Assembly: GCA_964580575.1 (NCBI GenBank)
Contig: CAZOLJ010000002.1
Location: 38,846 to 102,845 of the forward strand
Reading direction: 5' to 3'
Source of the DNA: CAVPDE01 sp964580575
Lineage (GTDB): Bacteria; Desulfobacterota; DSM-4660; Desulfatiglandales; HGW-15
Length of the DNA: 64,000 nucleotides
Shown: positions 32,282-40,062 of the stretch, one piece after another
How positions within the stretch are numbered: position 1 is the first letter of the stretch
Layout of the letters: each line of letters begins with the position of its first letter
Made by a program: the position numbers and the translations under genes
The notes under the pieces: generated by a model
What the model saw: only the letters and a program-made list of their open reading frames with translations
What the model was told of the DNA's origin: nothing
Database searches by the model: none

Positions 32282-32811
32282 CTTCCCCTTCTTCTATAGC
32301 ACGGGTCAATGACCCACTGCGTATTCTGGTCTCAAGGACTCTGATCATGGCTTGAAGACTTTGAGTTGCGAAGGGGCACCCCCTTCTATAAAGATTAGGG
32401 CTCGAATCGTTCTTTCCTTATTGTTTTGATCTGCATGGCGACCGTTAGGTTCTTTCGCGAGTTCATTCCGAAAAAAGGGTGATTCTCCACCTTCATGGCG
32501 TTTTTGGTTTCCGAATAGAATGCTCCTTTTGCCATGCCATGATGAGTAAAGCTCTCTTTCTTTTTCACGTTTAGCCCATTCAAAGACTTCACTTGTTTTG
32601 TACCTCCAGTCAAAAAGAGCACCTCGCGACGGAAACACATGTTCGTGCATAAGCATGGAATGCATGTTTTGTAATAAAGTCAATCTCATTTTGAAAATAT
32701 TTGGTTGGACCAATCTGAAGGCGTGCTTGACAGGGGAAGCGAGGACCTCCTATACTTTTAGGTACTGAGTCATGTGCTGGGCGGCCTGAAACCCTTAAAG
32801 GAGGTGCAAAG
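32282..32811. other. 530-bp gap with a promoter; no convincing gene
   Basis: Two minus-strand frames (32345-32713 and 32395-32640) overlap here but neither has a recognisable domain or ribosome site. The DNA is AT-richer than its surroundings. The only firm signal is the promoter at 32727-32756 reading toward lemA. Confidence 0.4.
32727..32756 (+). promoter_or_regulatory. promoter of the lemA module
   Basis: TTGACA (32727-32732) and TATACT (32751-32756) are 18 bases apart, 56 bases before the lemA start. Confidence 0.6.
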
Positions 32812-33366
32812 GTGACCTTACTGATCATTCTGGCGATTGTGGTTGTTCTGGGCTTTTTTGTGGTCAGCGTTTACAACGGGCTGGTAAAGGCTCGGAACGA
32901 GGTGAAGAACGCGTGGAGCTCCATCGACGTTCAGCTCAAGCGGAGGCACGACCTGATTCCCAACCTGGTGGAAACGGTCAAGGGGTACGCAGCCCATGAG
33001 CGCGGGACTCTGGAGGCAGTGGTCAAGGCCCGGCAGCAGGCCGTTTCTTTTACAGGGAGCGTGGAGGAACGGGCCAAGGTAGAGAACATGCTCACCCAGT
33101 CCCTCCGGTCCCTCTTCGCCGTGGCCGAGGCCTACCCGGACCTCAAGGCGAATCAGAACTTCTTGAAACTGCAGGAGGAGGTCGCCGGGACCGAGAACAA
33201 AATCGGTTTCGCCCGCCAGTACTACAACGATGCGACCATGCGGTACAAGAATCGCATCGAGATGTTTCCCAGCAACGTGATTGCAGGGATGTTCAATTTC
33301 CAGCCTGAGCCTTTCTTCCAGCTGGAAGAGCCCGGGGAAAGGGCCGTTCCTCAGGTCAAGTTCTGA
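32812..33366 (+). CDS. lemA: LemA family protein
   Basis: Membrane-anchored helical protein of unknown molecular role, 184 residues. GTG start with a strong AAAGGAGGTG 7 bases upstream. One N-terminal helix (residues 2-20), then the family signature KARNEVKNAWSSIDVQLKRR-HDLIPNLVETVKGYAAHE and a helical bundle to the C-terminus, EGVAGTENKIG-like region included. LemA often sits beside genes for glycine-rich membrane proteins (TPM/YgcG); here it leads a module with a two-TM protein and the Hint-Tim44 protein. Confidence 0.93.
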   Translation: MTLLIILAIVVVLGFFVVSVYNGLVKARNEVKNAWSSIDVQLKRRHDLIPNLVETVKGYAAHERGTLEAVVKARQQAVSFTGSVEERAKVENMLTQSLRSLFAVAEAYPDLKANQNFLKLQEEVAGTENKIGFARQYYNDATMRYKNRIEMFPSNVIAGMFNFQPEPFFQLEEPGERAVPQVKF

Positions 33367-33406
33367 TCAACCCCACCGTCTCTGTGGCAAATGGAGGTAG
33401 CATCTT

Positions 33407-33676
33407 ATGATGGAGGTCATTCACAATATCGGCTGGGCCATTGTCTTCTCGGTGGTGGGCGGGCTAGTGGGCATGTTGCTCGTGCTCCTCGCCTCGGTCA
33501 TCGTGCCCAGGCTCATTGACCGCTTCACCCCGCACATCGACGAACAAAAGGAAATCATTCGCGGAAACAGCGCTGTGGCCGAGTACTACGGCAGACTGGT
33601 GAGCGCTGCCATCCTCGGGGTGAGCATTGTGGTGGCTGCAGCGGTACTGGGAGGCGTCATCGCCGCCTTGCATTGA
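33407..33676 (+). CDS. small two-helix membrane protein, DUF350-like
   Basis: An 89-residue protein with two hydrophobic helices (residues 8-34 and 62-87) joined by a charged loop EQKEIIRGNSAVAEYYGRL. The RGN-AVAE motif and spacing recall half of a DUF350 protein. A GGAGGT site lies upstream. It lies between lemA and the Hint-Tim44 gene, suggesting joint action at the membrane. Confidence 0.65.
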   Translation: MMEVIHNIGWAIVFSVVGGLVGMLLVLLASVIVPRLIDRFTPHIDEQKEIIRGNSAVAEYYGRLVSAAILGVSIVVAAAVLGGVIAALH

Positions 33677-33704
33677 CGGGCTGCTGAATGGAGGTGTTGA
33701 CGGG

Positions 33705-33812
33705 ATCCTTGAAATCCCCCCTCCCCTTGCCCCTCCCGCCAAGGGAGGGGAATGGCTTAGAACGCCAAGGATGCCCTCCCCCTTGATGGGGGAGGTCAGG
33801 TGGGGGTGATAG
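33705..33812. repeat. C/G-rich dispersed repeat
   Basis: AATCCCCCCTCCCCTTGCC and GCCAAGGGAGGGG, then CCCTCCCCCTTGATGGGGGAGG, make two adjacent hairpins. Same family as 4101-4160 and 8850-8995. It lies between the DUF350-like and Hint-Tim44 genes and could act as a transcript barrier or RNA-stability hairpin. Confidence 0.65.
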
Positions 33813-33891
33813 GGCAGGGTTTGCTGAGGATCTGTTTTAGTTAGGATGTTTCGGAGCTGATGAAGAACTCCGGTGCGCCACCAAGGGTCCG

Positions 33892-35733
33892 ATGATGAAG
33901 AAACTTGTCCTGCTCTTTTCAGTGATCGCCATCCTATTGCTCCCTACCCTTTCCTGGGCCAGGGCCGGGGGAGGGTGCTTTCTTCCTGAAAGTCAGATCC
34001 TCAAGGCTGACGGGACAGAGATGCCCATCAGCTCAGTGCAGCGCGGAGACAAGGTGCTGGCCTTCACCTCGGAAGGAAAAACCGTCCAGGCCGAAGTTCG
34101 GAGTCTTGTCCGCACCGAAGCGGACCAATACGTGATCCTTGAAACCGATCGTGCGACCTTGCGGGTCACGGAAGATCATCCCTTCTATGTCGGCGCGGGC
34201 ACCTTCAAGACCCTCGATGTTCTCAAGCCAGGCGACACGGTCATGGCATGGGACGGCCGGTCCCTGACAGAGCAAAAGATCGTTTCCCTCCAGAAGGTGC
34301 AGGAACGGGTCCAGGTCTTTAATCTTCAGACGGATCGTCCTAACACCTTTTTTGCCGGTCATATCGCCGTACACAACAAAGGAGGGGGAGGAGGGGGCGG
34401 TGGAAGGGGTGGGGGCAGCTCCAGGAGTTCCAGTTCAAGCAGGAGCAGCAGCAGGAGCGGGTCAGGCTCTGGCGGAAATGATCCCGGAGCGGTCTTTGTC
34501 ATTTTTTTCCTGCTCATTTTCATCGTTGTCATTGTGCATGTCCTGCGTTCGCAGAAGGGCAGGAAAAGCGAGAACCTCGATTTTGTGTACGACCGCCGGG
34601 AGATCAGCCTCAAGGCTGAGAAGACTGAAAAGCTGCTCGCCTTCATCAGTCAGCAGGATCAGGCGCTTTCGCCGGAAGCCCTGAGGACTCTAGCACAGTC
34701 CACGTTCCTCAAACTTCAGGAATGCTGGCAGGCCAGGGATTACACTCCTGTCAAGGCGCTTCTGATGCCGGCTCTTTTTGCTCAGCAGCAGGGCCAGGTG
34801 CTAGGCATGGTCCGGAACCACGAGATCAACCGTCTGGAAGAGTTGAAGGTAGAGAAGGTGGATCTGGTGCATGTCCGCTACACAGAGAAAAAAGATCAAC
34901 GCGAGTTCACGGCTCTGATCACCGCTTCCGCCAGGGACACCTACGTGGATGACCGGACAGGCGAGTTTCTGCGCGGCGATGACAAACCGGCGCGTTTTCA
35001 GGAATTCTGGACATTCCAGGTCATCGACGGCCAGTGGCTCCTGAGGGAGATCGAACAGGCTGGGGAGTCGGATATCCTCAAGGATGAGAACTTTGCGGAG
35101 ATGCTGACGGACGAGACCGTTCAGGGAATATACCAGGAAGCGGCCAAAGAAGGAGTGGCCGGGCCATGGCTTGCGAAGGGGGAGGAAAAGAAAGCGACCC
35201 GCATCGAGCGGCTCCTCAACTTCCTGGTGCAGACGGACAAGGTCTGGAACCGGCAACAGATGATCGACCGGGCCAGGCAGGTGTTCCTGAGTGTTTACCT
35301 CGCCAGGGAATCAGGAGATTCTGCTCAGGTGCCGGAGCCGGAGCTCTTCCCCGAGGTGGCACAGAACCTGCGCCAGCAGATCCGGCAGTGGCAATCCGAC
35401 GGACTCAAGGTGGAGTACCGAAACCTCTGTGTGCGGAAAGCCGAACTCATCCTGGTACGCAACTTCACGGATTCATCCAAAGACGAATTCACGGTGAGGA
35501 TCGATGCCCATGCGCAGAAGATGGTGCGCCGCGGGGATCGGGTGTTCAGCGAGCAAAAGTATGTGACTCCCTTTGAGGAGTACTGGATCTTCGGTCGCCT
35601 GGATGACCGGTGGAAGCTGAAGGAGGTGCTGCCGCCCGGCCGGGGAAAGAAGATGGTCGCCGAAGAGAACGTGGACGAAGAGAGCAGCGCCGGTCAAATC
35701 GAGTGGTATTACCGCCAGTCCCGTGCGACCTAG
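33892..35733 (+). CDS. Hint (intein-like) domain inserted in a membrane protein with two Tim44-like domains
   Basis: 613 residues. A signal peptide (1-23, ending SWA) is followed by RAGGG and then a Hint domain from Cys29 to Asn162: block A CFLPESQILKADG, block B TEDHPFYVG, block F/G end AGHIAVHN. The residue after Asn162 is Lys, not Cys/Ser/Thr. Next come a polyglycine/serine linker (163-196), one transmembrane helix (199-218) and two tandem Tim44-like domains (about 246-390 and 435-597), each ending in a FQEFWTF / FEEYWIF block. Hint domains cleave or splice themselves; inteins with a non-nucleophile at +1 resemble bacterial intein-like domains. Removing the Hint would leave GGG next to KGGGGGGGG, so it looks inserted in a glycine linker. 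Activity and role are inferred. Confidence 0.8.
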   Translation: MMKKLVLLFSVIAILLLPTLSWARAGGGCFLPESQILKADGTEMPISSVQRGDKVLAFTSEGKTVQAEVRSLVRTEADQYVILETDRATLRVTEDHPFYVGAGTFKTLDVLKPGDTVMAWDGRSLTEQKIVSLQKVQERVQVFNLQTDRPNTFFAGHIAVHNKGGGGGGGGRGGGSSRSSSSSRSSSRSGSGSGGNDPGAVFVIFFLLIFIVVIVHVLRSQKGRKSENLDFVYDRREISLKAEKTEKLLAFISQQDQALSPEALRTLAQSTFLKLQECWQARDYTPVKALLMPALFAQQQGQVLGMVRNHEINRLEELKVEKVDLVHVRYTEKKDQREFTALITASARDTYVDDRTGEFLRGDDKPARFQEFWTFQVIDGQWLLREIEQAGESDILKDENFAEMLTDETVQGIYQEAAKEGVAGPWLAKGEEKKATRIERLLNFLVQTDKVWNRQQMIDRARQVFLSVYLARESGDSAQVPEPELFPEVAQNLRQQIRQWQSDGLKVEYRNLCVRKAELILVRNFTDSSKDEFTVRIDAHAQKMVRRGDRVFSEQKYVTPFEEYWIFGRLDDRWKLKEVLPPGRGKKMVAEENVDEESSAGQIEWYYRQSRAT

Positions 35734-35880
35734 CAGGCTGCTGAAAAACGCCCATCTGCGGCGTTACCCTCATTCCTCATCGTTGCGGCGTACTTGTAGG
35801 TACGCCTCACTCTTCGGCCCGCCGGAGGCGGATAAAAATTGTCGGGTGCCTTGCATCTGTCCGTTTTTGAGCAGCCTGCT
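35732..35880. repeat. 149-bp MITE-like element with 19-bp terminal inverted repeats
   Basis: AGCAGGCTGCTGAAAAACG at the left end reads back as CGTTTTTGAGCAGCCTGCT at the right end (18 of 19 match). Inside is a smaller hairpin GGCGTAC-ttgtag-GTACGCC. No coding frame. Elements of this design are scattered in deltaproteobacterial genomes (recalled, not searched). The stop codon of the Hint-Tim44 gene (TAG) uses its first bases. Confidence 0.75.
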
Positions 35881-36012
35881 GGAATGGAAAAAACCTAGCC
35901 ATGAACGTCTGCAAGGAACTGATCACGCACGAGGTGTTCCCTGCCCTCGGCTTTCCAGACGCCCCAAGAAGGCTTCTCAAGCTGCCTTTTCAGCAGAGGT
36001 TGGGTTCATCCT

Positions 36013-36030
36013 TTAGGTCTAAACCTAAAA
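36013..36030. promoter_or_regulatory. palindrome TTTAGGT-ctaa-ACCTAAA
   Basis: Perfect 7-bp arms with a 4-base spacer, just upstream of the -35 box of the antitoxin promoter. Candidate operator. Confidence 0.45.
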
Positions 36031-36037
36031 CGGCCGT

Positions 36038-36065
36038 TGACAGCCCCCCTGACGCGTATATACTT
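36038..36065 (+). promoter_or_regulatory. promoter of vapB antitoxin
   Basis: TTGACA (36038-36043) and TATACT (36060-36065) with a 16-base spacer, 75 bases before the antitoxin start. The -10 box lies within the palindrome 36057-36078. Confidence 0.65.
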
Positions 36066-36078
36066 TTCTGTGTATACA
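36057..36078. promoter_or_regulatory. inverted repeat GTATATAC..GTGTATAC over the -10 box
   Basis: The two 8-base arms match in 7 positions around a 6-base spacer and cover the -10 element. AbrB-type VapB antitoxins bind such sites to repress their own operon. Confidence 0.5.
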
Positions 36079-36139
36079 AACACCGGAGGTCCCCGAAGGG
36101 CTCTAGAAGGGCGTTTTTGCCCGAAGAAAGGAGGCTTTT

Positions 36140-36370
36140 ATGGCGACTGCCCGAGTTTTTAAGTCGGGAAACAGTCAAGCCGTCAGGTTACCGAAGGAAT
36201 TCTCTGTGAGGAGCAAGAGGATTGAGATCTTTCGCCGTGGCGACGAGATTGTGCTTCGAGAGCCGGCAAAAGGATTGTCGCGGGCCTTTGAGCTGTTGAC
36301 CGAACTACCTGATGATTTTTTTGCTGATGGCCGCAAGGATGGACCTCCACAACATCGGGAGGAATGGTGA
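36140..36370 (+). CDS. vapB: VapB antitoxin, AbrB/SpoVT type
   Basis: A 76-residue DNA-binding antitoxin: ATARVFKSGNSQAVRLPKEF is the swapped-hairpin AbrB half and the ELPDDFFADGRKDGPPQ tail is the usual toxin-binding part. AAGGAGG sits 7 bases before the ATG. Intact, unlike the VapC gene that follows and overlaps its stop. Confidence 0.9.
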   Translation: MATARVFKSGNSQAVRLPKEFSVRSKRIEIFRRGDEIVLREPAKGLSRAFELLTELPDDFFADGRKDGPPQHREEW

Positions 36371-36644
36371 TGCCCATCCGTTACTTGCTTGACACCAACC
36401 TCTGCATTTATATCCAGCGGCAGAGGCCGGGGGAGGTGCTGGCGCGGTTTCAGAAGCTCAAGCCAGGGGATTGTGCCGCGATTTCGGTTATCACCTGGGG
36501 GGAGAGTTGCTTTATGGCGCCGAAAAAAGCCAGCAGCGAAAAAAGGCGCTGGAGGTGATCGAGGAGTTCAAGGGCCTTGTTCCAGTTTTGCCGATGCCGG
36601 CGAATGCCGGGATAGCCTATGGAACCTTGCGAGCGAGGTTCTGA
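36370..36644 (+). pseudogene. vapC: VapC toxin, frameshifted and truncated
   Basis: The frame opens PIRYLLDTNLCIYIQRQRP, a typical VapC start, and reaches VITWGE at about 36507. There two extra bases (GAGAG for GAG) shift the frame; reading on in the shifted frame gives LLYGAEKSQQRKKALEVIEE and IAYGTLRARF, again VapC, to a stop at 36642-36644. The last 40-45 residues with the final catalytic acids are missing and the Nudix gene overlaps from the other side. So the toxin is inactive unless the shift is a sequencing error, and even then it lacks its end. Confidence 0.75.
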
Positions 36645-37030
36645 ATGAATGGAAGCAGTTGAACATCAGGGGGAGGGAGCTGATAGTCGGCCAGTTCATC
36701 AGGCTTCACCCATCGGAGCTCATCACAACCCAAGGGAGTCGGCGCCCCTTTCAGCCAGTGACACTGAAACAGGTGAAGGGTGATGGACTTGGTCTCATAG
36801 TCGTGATCGATTTGAATCAGGTGCTCTACCGCCTTCACCTCCATGGCCAGTTCTTCCCGGAATTCGCGTTCAAGACAGGCTTCCAGGCTCTCTCCGGGTT
36901 CCTGCTTGCCTCCCGGGAACTCCCAGTACCCGGCAAGGTGGCTGCCCGCAGGCCGCCTTGCGATCAGGATATTTCCGTCCTTCCAGACCAAACCCGCAGT
37001 CACATGAAAATGGGGTATAGATCCTCGCAT
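36617..37030 (-). CDS. Nudix hydrolase, MutT-like (8-oxo-dGTP diphosphatase type)
   Basis: Removes oxidised nucleotides or hydrolyses a related nucleoside diphosphate compound. The Nudix box reads GGKQEPGESLEACLEREFREEL within 137 residues, preceded by ILIARRPAGSHLAGYWEFPGG, the MutT-type opening; WVKPDELADYQLPPPD near the end also fits. I use ATG 37030 rather than the longer frame at 37096, because the extra 22 residues look non-coding. The stop lies inside the broken vapC. Confidence 0.88.
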   Translation of the reverse strand: MRGSIPHFHVTAGLVWKDGNILIARRPAGSHLAGYWEFPGGKQEPGESLEACLEREFREELAMEVKAVEHLIQIDHDYETKSITLHLFQCHWLKGAPTPLGCDELRWVKPDELADYQLPPPDVQLLPFIQNLARKVP

Positions 37031-37126
37031 CGTGGTCCTAGTCGATCGGTGTGTCGCGCAGCCTATCAAGGCGGAAACAGCTGGTGCAAGGTACAAGGTG
37101 CACGGTGCACGGACAGAGGATAATCA

Positions 37127-38923
37127 CTAACGGAGTTCCTTGAGTCGGAGTCTGAGATAGGCTTCCTCGGCTTCCTGATGACCCGGGGAAATCTCCACGA
37201 TCTTCCTATAGGTCTCCATCGCCTCTTTCGCGTTGCCCTGGCTTTCCTGGAGACGAGCAAGCTGGAGGAGGAGATTCACATCCTTGGGCTTGAGCGCTGC
37301 CAGCTGGCTGAGCTGCACGGCAGCCTCGTCTTCCCTGCCGAGTTTCAATAGAGCAAAGACCAGGTACTGTCTCAGTTCGACATTCTCCGGCCGGGCCTGA
37401 ACACCGGTTTCCATGATCTCAGCCATCTGTTTGAAATCGTTCCGGCCATTGAGATACTCAAAAACAAAGGGGTAAGGGGCCGGGTCGCCGGCATTCAGAG
37501 AAAGCAGGGCCTTGGCGGTGGCAAAGGCGGAGTCTTCTTTTTTCACTTTCCTGTAAAGATCAAAGTGGAAGCGGAGGGTCTCAGCATCCTTTGGATGATT
37601 TTTCGAGTACTTTTCAAAGTGGGAAAGGCTCTTTGCCCAGTCTCCTGCCTCGTACTCGATGACCGCGAGGTTGTAGAGGACGACTTCGTTGTCGGGAAGA
37701 AGGACATTAGCCCTCTCATAGAGATCCTTCAGCATTTTCTTGTCCCCTCTCTTGTCCGCGATCTGTATAAGCAGCATCAGGGCTCTGAGGGAATCGGGCT
37801 TTCGCCTGAGCACCTCGTCGAGATAGGCTTGTGCCTCATCGAGGGCGCCTTTGTTCAAGAGGCTCTCCGCGAGGTTCAGACGGCTCTCCAAATCTTCAGG
37901 CTGAAGCGCCACCGCTTGGGCCAGGAACTGATTGGCCTTTTCTTTGTCCCCTGCTTTTTCATAGAGGGTGGCGAGGTTGTAATAAAGGTTCACGTCTTTC
38001 TTGTCCAGTTCCGCGGCTTTCAGATAGGAGGCGATGGCCTTGTCCTGATCGGTGGTCTCCGTATAAAGGAACCCGAGAGTCTTGTACACGGCCAGCTTGT
38101 CTTTCGGATCGAGCCGGGGCAGAGCCGTCTCGTATTCCCGGATGGCGTCCGGGAGTTTCTTGGCCTTTTCAAGAGTTCTTGCAAGCCGCAGCCGGAGTTC
38201 CGCATCGTCAGGGGTCTTCCGGAGCAAACGTCTCAAAACGGACACGGCTCCGTCCGAGTCCTTCATGCTCTCGTAGACCTCGTAAAGCTCGAAGAACTTC
38301 TGTTCTTCGGGTTTCTCCTTGACCATCTCTTCGAGGAGTTCCGCGGCCTGAGGCCATTTCGTGACCGCTCGGTACTCCTGGATCAGGCGCTCCCTAATCT
38401 TGTTGTCCTGGGGAGTCAAGTGCCGTGCCTCTTCAAGAAGAGCGATCCGTTTCTCAGGGTCGATGGTCCTTTCGGCTTTGTCGATCCAGTCTTCCACATA
38501 CGGTTCAATCACCAGGTCCACATACCCCAACTCCCTGTTTTTCTCCTTCACCCAAACCCTGACGCTGTGCTTCTGAAGCAAGGTTTCCTTTGGGAAGAGG
38601 CTTGCCAGCTGAATTTTGTCATAGGTCAAGGCTTCGACATCCATGCCGACGGCTGAAAGCCGGACCCCGACGTTGAAGGGGATATTGGTGGACACCGCAA
38701 GAATTCTGACCTGATCCTGGGGATGGAACTGAAGGGTGTCGCCCTTGAGCAGTCTCAAGCGGTCGGCGTTCTTTTCCAAGAGGATGAAGTTGAACTGAGG
38801 CGAGGCGTTGTAAAGGCCGGGCCAGATCCACCAGACAAAGCAAAAAGCGCCCACCACCAGAAGCAGGGTGACCATGAAGGCTTTCCTGTTCCGCTGAGGG
38901 CGCTTGCTTTTTCGTCTCTCCAA
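37127..38923 (-). CDS. large TPR-repeat membrane-anchored protein
   Basis: A 598-residue protein. An N-terminal helix (residues 17-36) anchors it; residues 45-150 form a beta-rich domain (LQFHPQDQVRILAVSTNIPF, GVRLSAVGMDVEA), and residues 150-595 carry about a dozen TPR units (for example AVYKTLGFLYTETTDQDKA, NLYYNLATLYEKAGDKEKA). It is the last gene after secDF on the same strand, 3 bases away, so it may be linked to secretion, but its partner is unknown. Confidence 0.8.
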   Translation of the reverse strand: MERRKSKRPQRNRKAFMVTLLLVVGAFCFVWWIWPGLYNASPQFNFILLEKNADRLRLLKGDTLQFHPQDQVRILAVSTNIPFNVGVRLSAVGMDVEALTYDKIQLASLFPKETLLQKHSVRVWVKEKNRELGYVDLVIEPYVEDWIDKAERTIDPEKRIALLEEARHLTPQDNKIRERLIQEYRAVTKWPQAAELLEEMVKEKPEEQKFFELYEVYESMKDSDGAVSVLRRLLRKTPDDAELRLRLARTLEKAKKLPDAIREYETALPRLDPKDKLAVYKTLGFLYTETTDQDKAIASYLKAAELDKKDVNLYYNLATLYEKAGDKEKANQFLAQAVALQPEDLESRLNLAESLLNKGALDEAQAYLDEVLRRKPDSLRALMLLIQIADKRGDKKMLKDLYERANVLLPDNEVVLYNLAVIEYEAGDWAKSLSHFEKYSKNHPKDAETLRFHFDLYRKVKKEDSAFATAKALLSLNAGDPAPYPFVFEYLNGRNDFKQMAEIMETGVQARPENVELRQYLVFALLKLGREDEAAVQLSQLAALKPKDVNLLLQLARLQESQGNAKEAMETYRKIVEISPGHQEAEEAYLRLRLKELR

Positions 38924-38926
38924 TTC

Positions 38927-39991
38927 CTAACCTTGGGGCCGGGTGTTCTTGCCGGACTGGGTGATCTTGCCTTCCCAGAGCAGCAAGATGGGACTGGCCA
39001 CAAAAATGGAAGAATAAGTCCCGGTGATAATCCCTATGAGCAAGGCGAATGCAAAATCGTGAATCACGGGGCCGCCGAAGATGAGCAGAACGATCAGGAC
39101 AATAAGCGTCGTGGTGCCGGTGAGGATGGTTCTGCTCAGGGTCTCGTTGATGCTGAGGTTGATGATGTCTTTGAAGGTCATTTTTCGGAAACGGCCCAGG
39201 GTCTCCCGGATCCGGTCGTACACTACGATTTTGTCGTTGATCGAGTACCCGACAATGGTCAGGAGAGCGGCAACGATAGAAAGAGACACTTCGCGGTCCG
39301 TCAGGGCAAAGGCTCCCAATGTGATCAGCACATCAAACAGGAGGGAGACAATAGCAGCCATGGCAAATCTCAGGGTCAGGAACCAGCACAGGGCAACCGT
39401 GACGAAGAGGGCGATGAAGATCAACCAGATGACACCGACTCCGAAGATCGCCGTGAAGGTGGTGGCCGCAATGAGGCAGCCGGCCATAACGATCGCCATG
39501 AGCCACTTCTGCTCGAAGCGGCCGGAGATGTACACCGCCATGATGAGCAAGGCATAGAAGATGGCGTAAAGGGCTTTTTTCCTCAACTCCTCTCCCACCT
39601 GAGGCCCCACCATCTCGACCTGCCGGATGTCGATCTTCTCTCCGAGTTTTTCGCTCAATGCTTTCTGCGATTTCTCTCCCAGGCCCGCGACCTGGATATC
39701 CGGGTTCGTGGTCCGGATCAAATACTCAAAGGCACCGGCTTCTCCGAATTCCTGAATGATGCTCTCCTCGAGCTCTGTCCCTGCCAGGGCTTCTCTGATT
39801 TCAGCGGGACTGTGTTTTTTCTCCAGTTTGACCTGGACCACGACCCCTCCTGTGAAATCCACACCGTAGTTCGGTCCGCCTCTCACGACGAGAAGGAGGA
39901 GGGTCACCAGGATGCACAATCCTGAAAGGGTGTGAGCGAAATATCTTTTCCCCAAGAAATCGATGTTCAGTTTGGACTTGATAATCTCCAT
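38927..39991 (-). CDS. secF: protein translocase subunit SecF
   Basis: Inner-membrane partner of SecD that uses the proton gradient to help pull proteins through SecYEG. The 354 residues have six transmembrane helices with a periplasmic domain after the first. GPNYGVDFTGGVVVQVK and VGYSINDKIVVYDRIRET are family blocks. Follows secD by 71 bases. Confidence 0.96.
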   Translation of the reverse strand: MEIIKSKLNIDFLGKRYFAHTLSGLCILVTLLLLVVRGGPNYGVDFTGGVVVQVKLEKKHSPAEIREALAGTELEESIIQEFGEAGAFEYLIRTTNPDIQVAGLGEKSQKALSEKLGEKIDIRQVEMVGPQVGEELRKKALYAIFYALLIMAVYISGRFEQKWLMAIVMAGCLIAATTFTAIFGVGVIWLIFIALFVTVALCWFLTLRFAMAAIVSLLFDVLITLGAFALTDREVSLSIVAALLTIVGYSINDKIVVYDRIRETLGRFRKMTFKDIINLSINETLSRTILTGTTTLIVLIVLLIFGGPVIHDFAFALLIGIITGTYSSIFVASPILLLWEGKITQSGKNTRPQG

Positions 39992-40062
39992 TCTATCACT
40001 CCGTATCCGGTCAAACCATTCCTAAACAGAAATCCTCACGCTATCCTTAAGGAGCGGCCCGC

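Noticed and set aside
32345..32713. Minus-strand frames in the gap before lemA
   Set aside because: No ribosome site, no recognisable domain, two frames overlap each other; left as unannotated gap.
37565..39925. Two long plus-strand frames across the TPR and secF genes
   Set aside because: Antisense to conserved minus-strand genes with clear TPR and SecF motifs.
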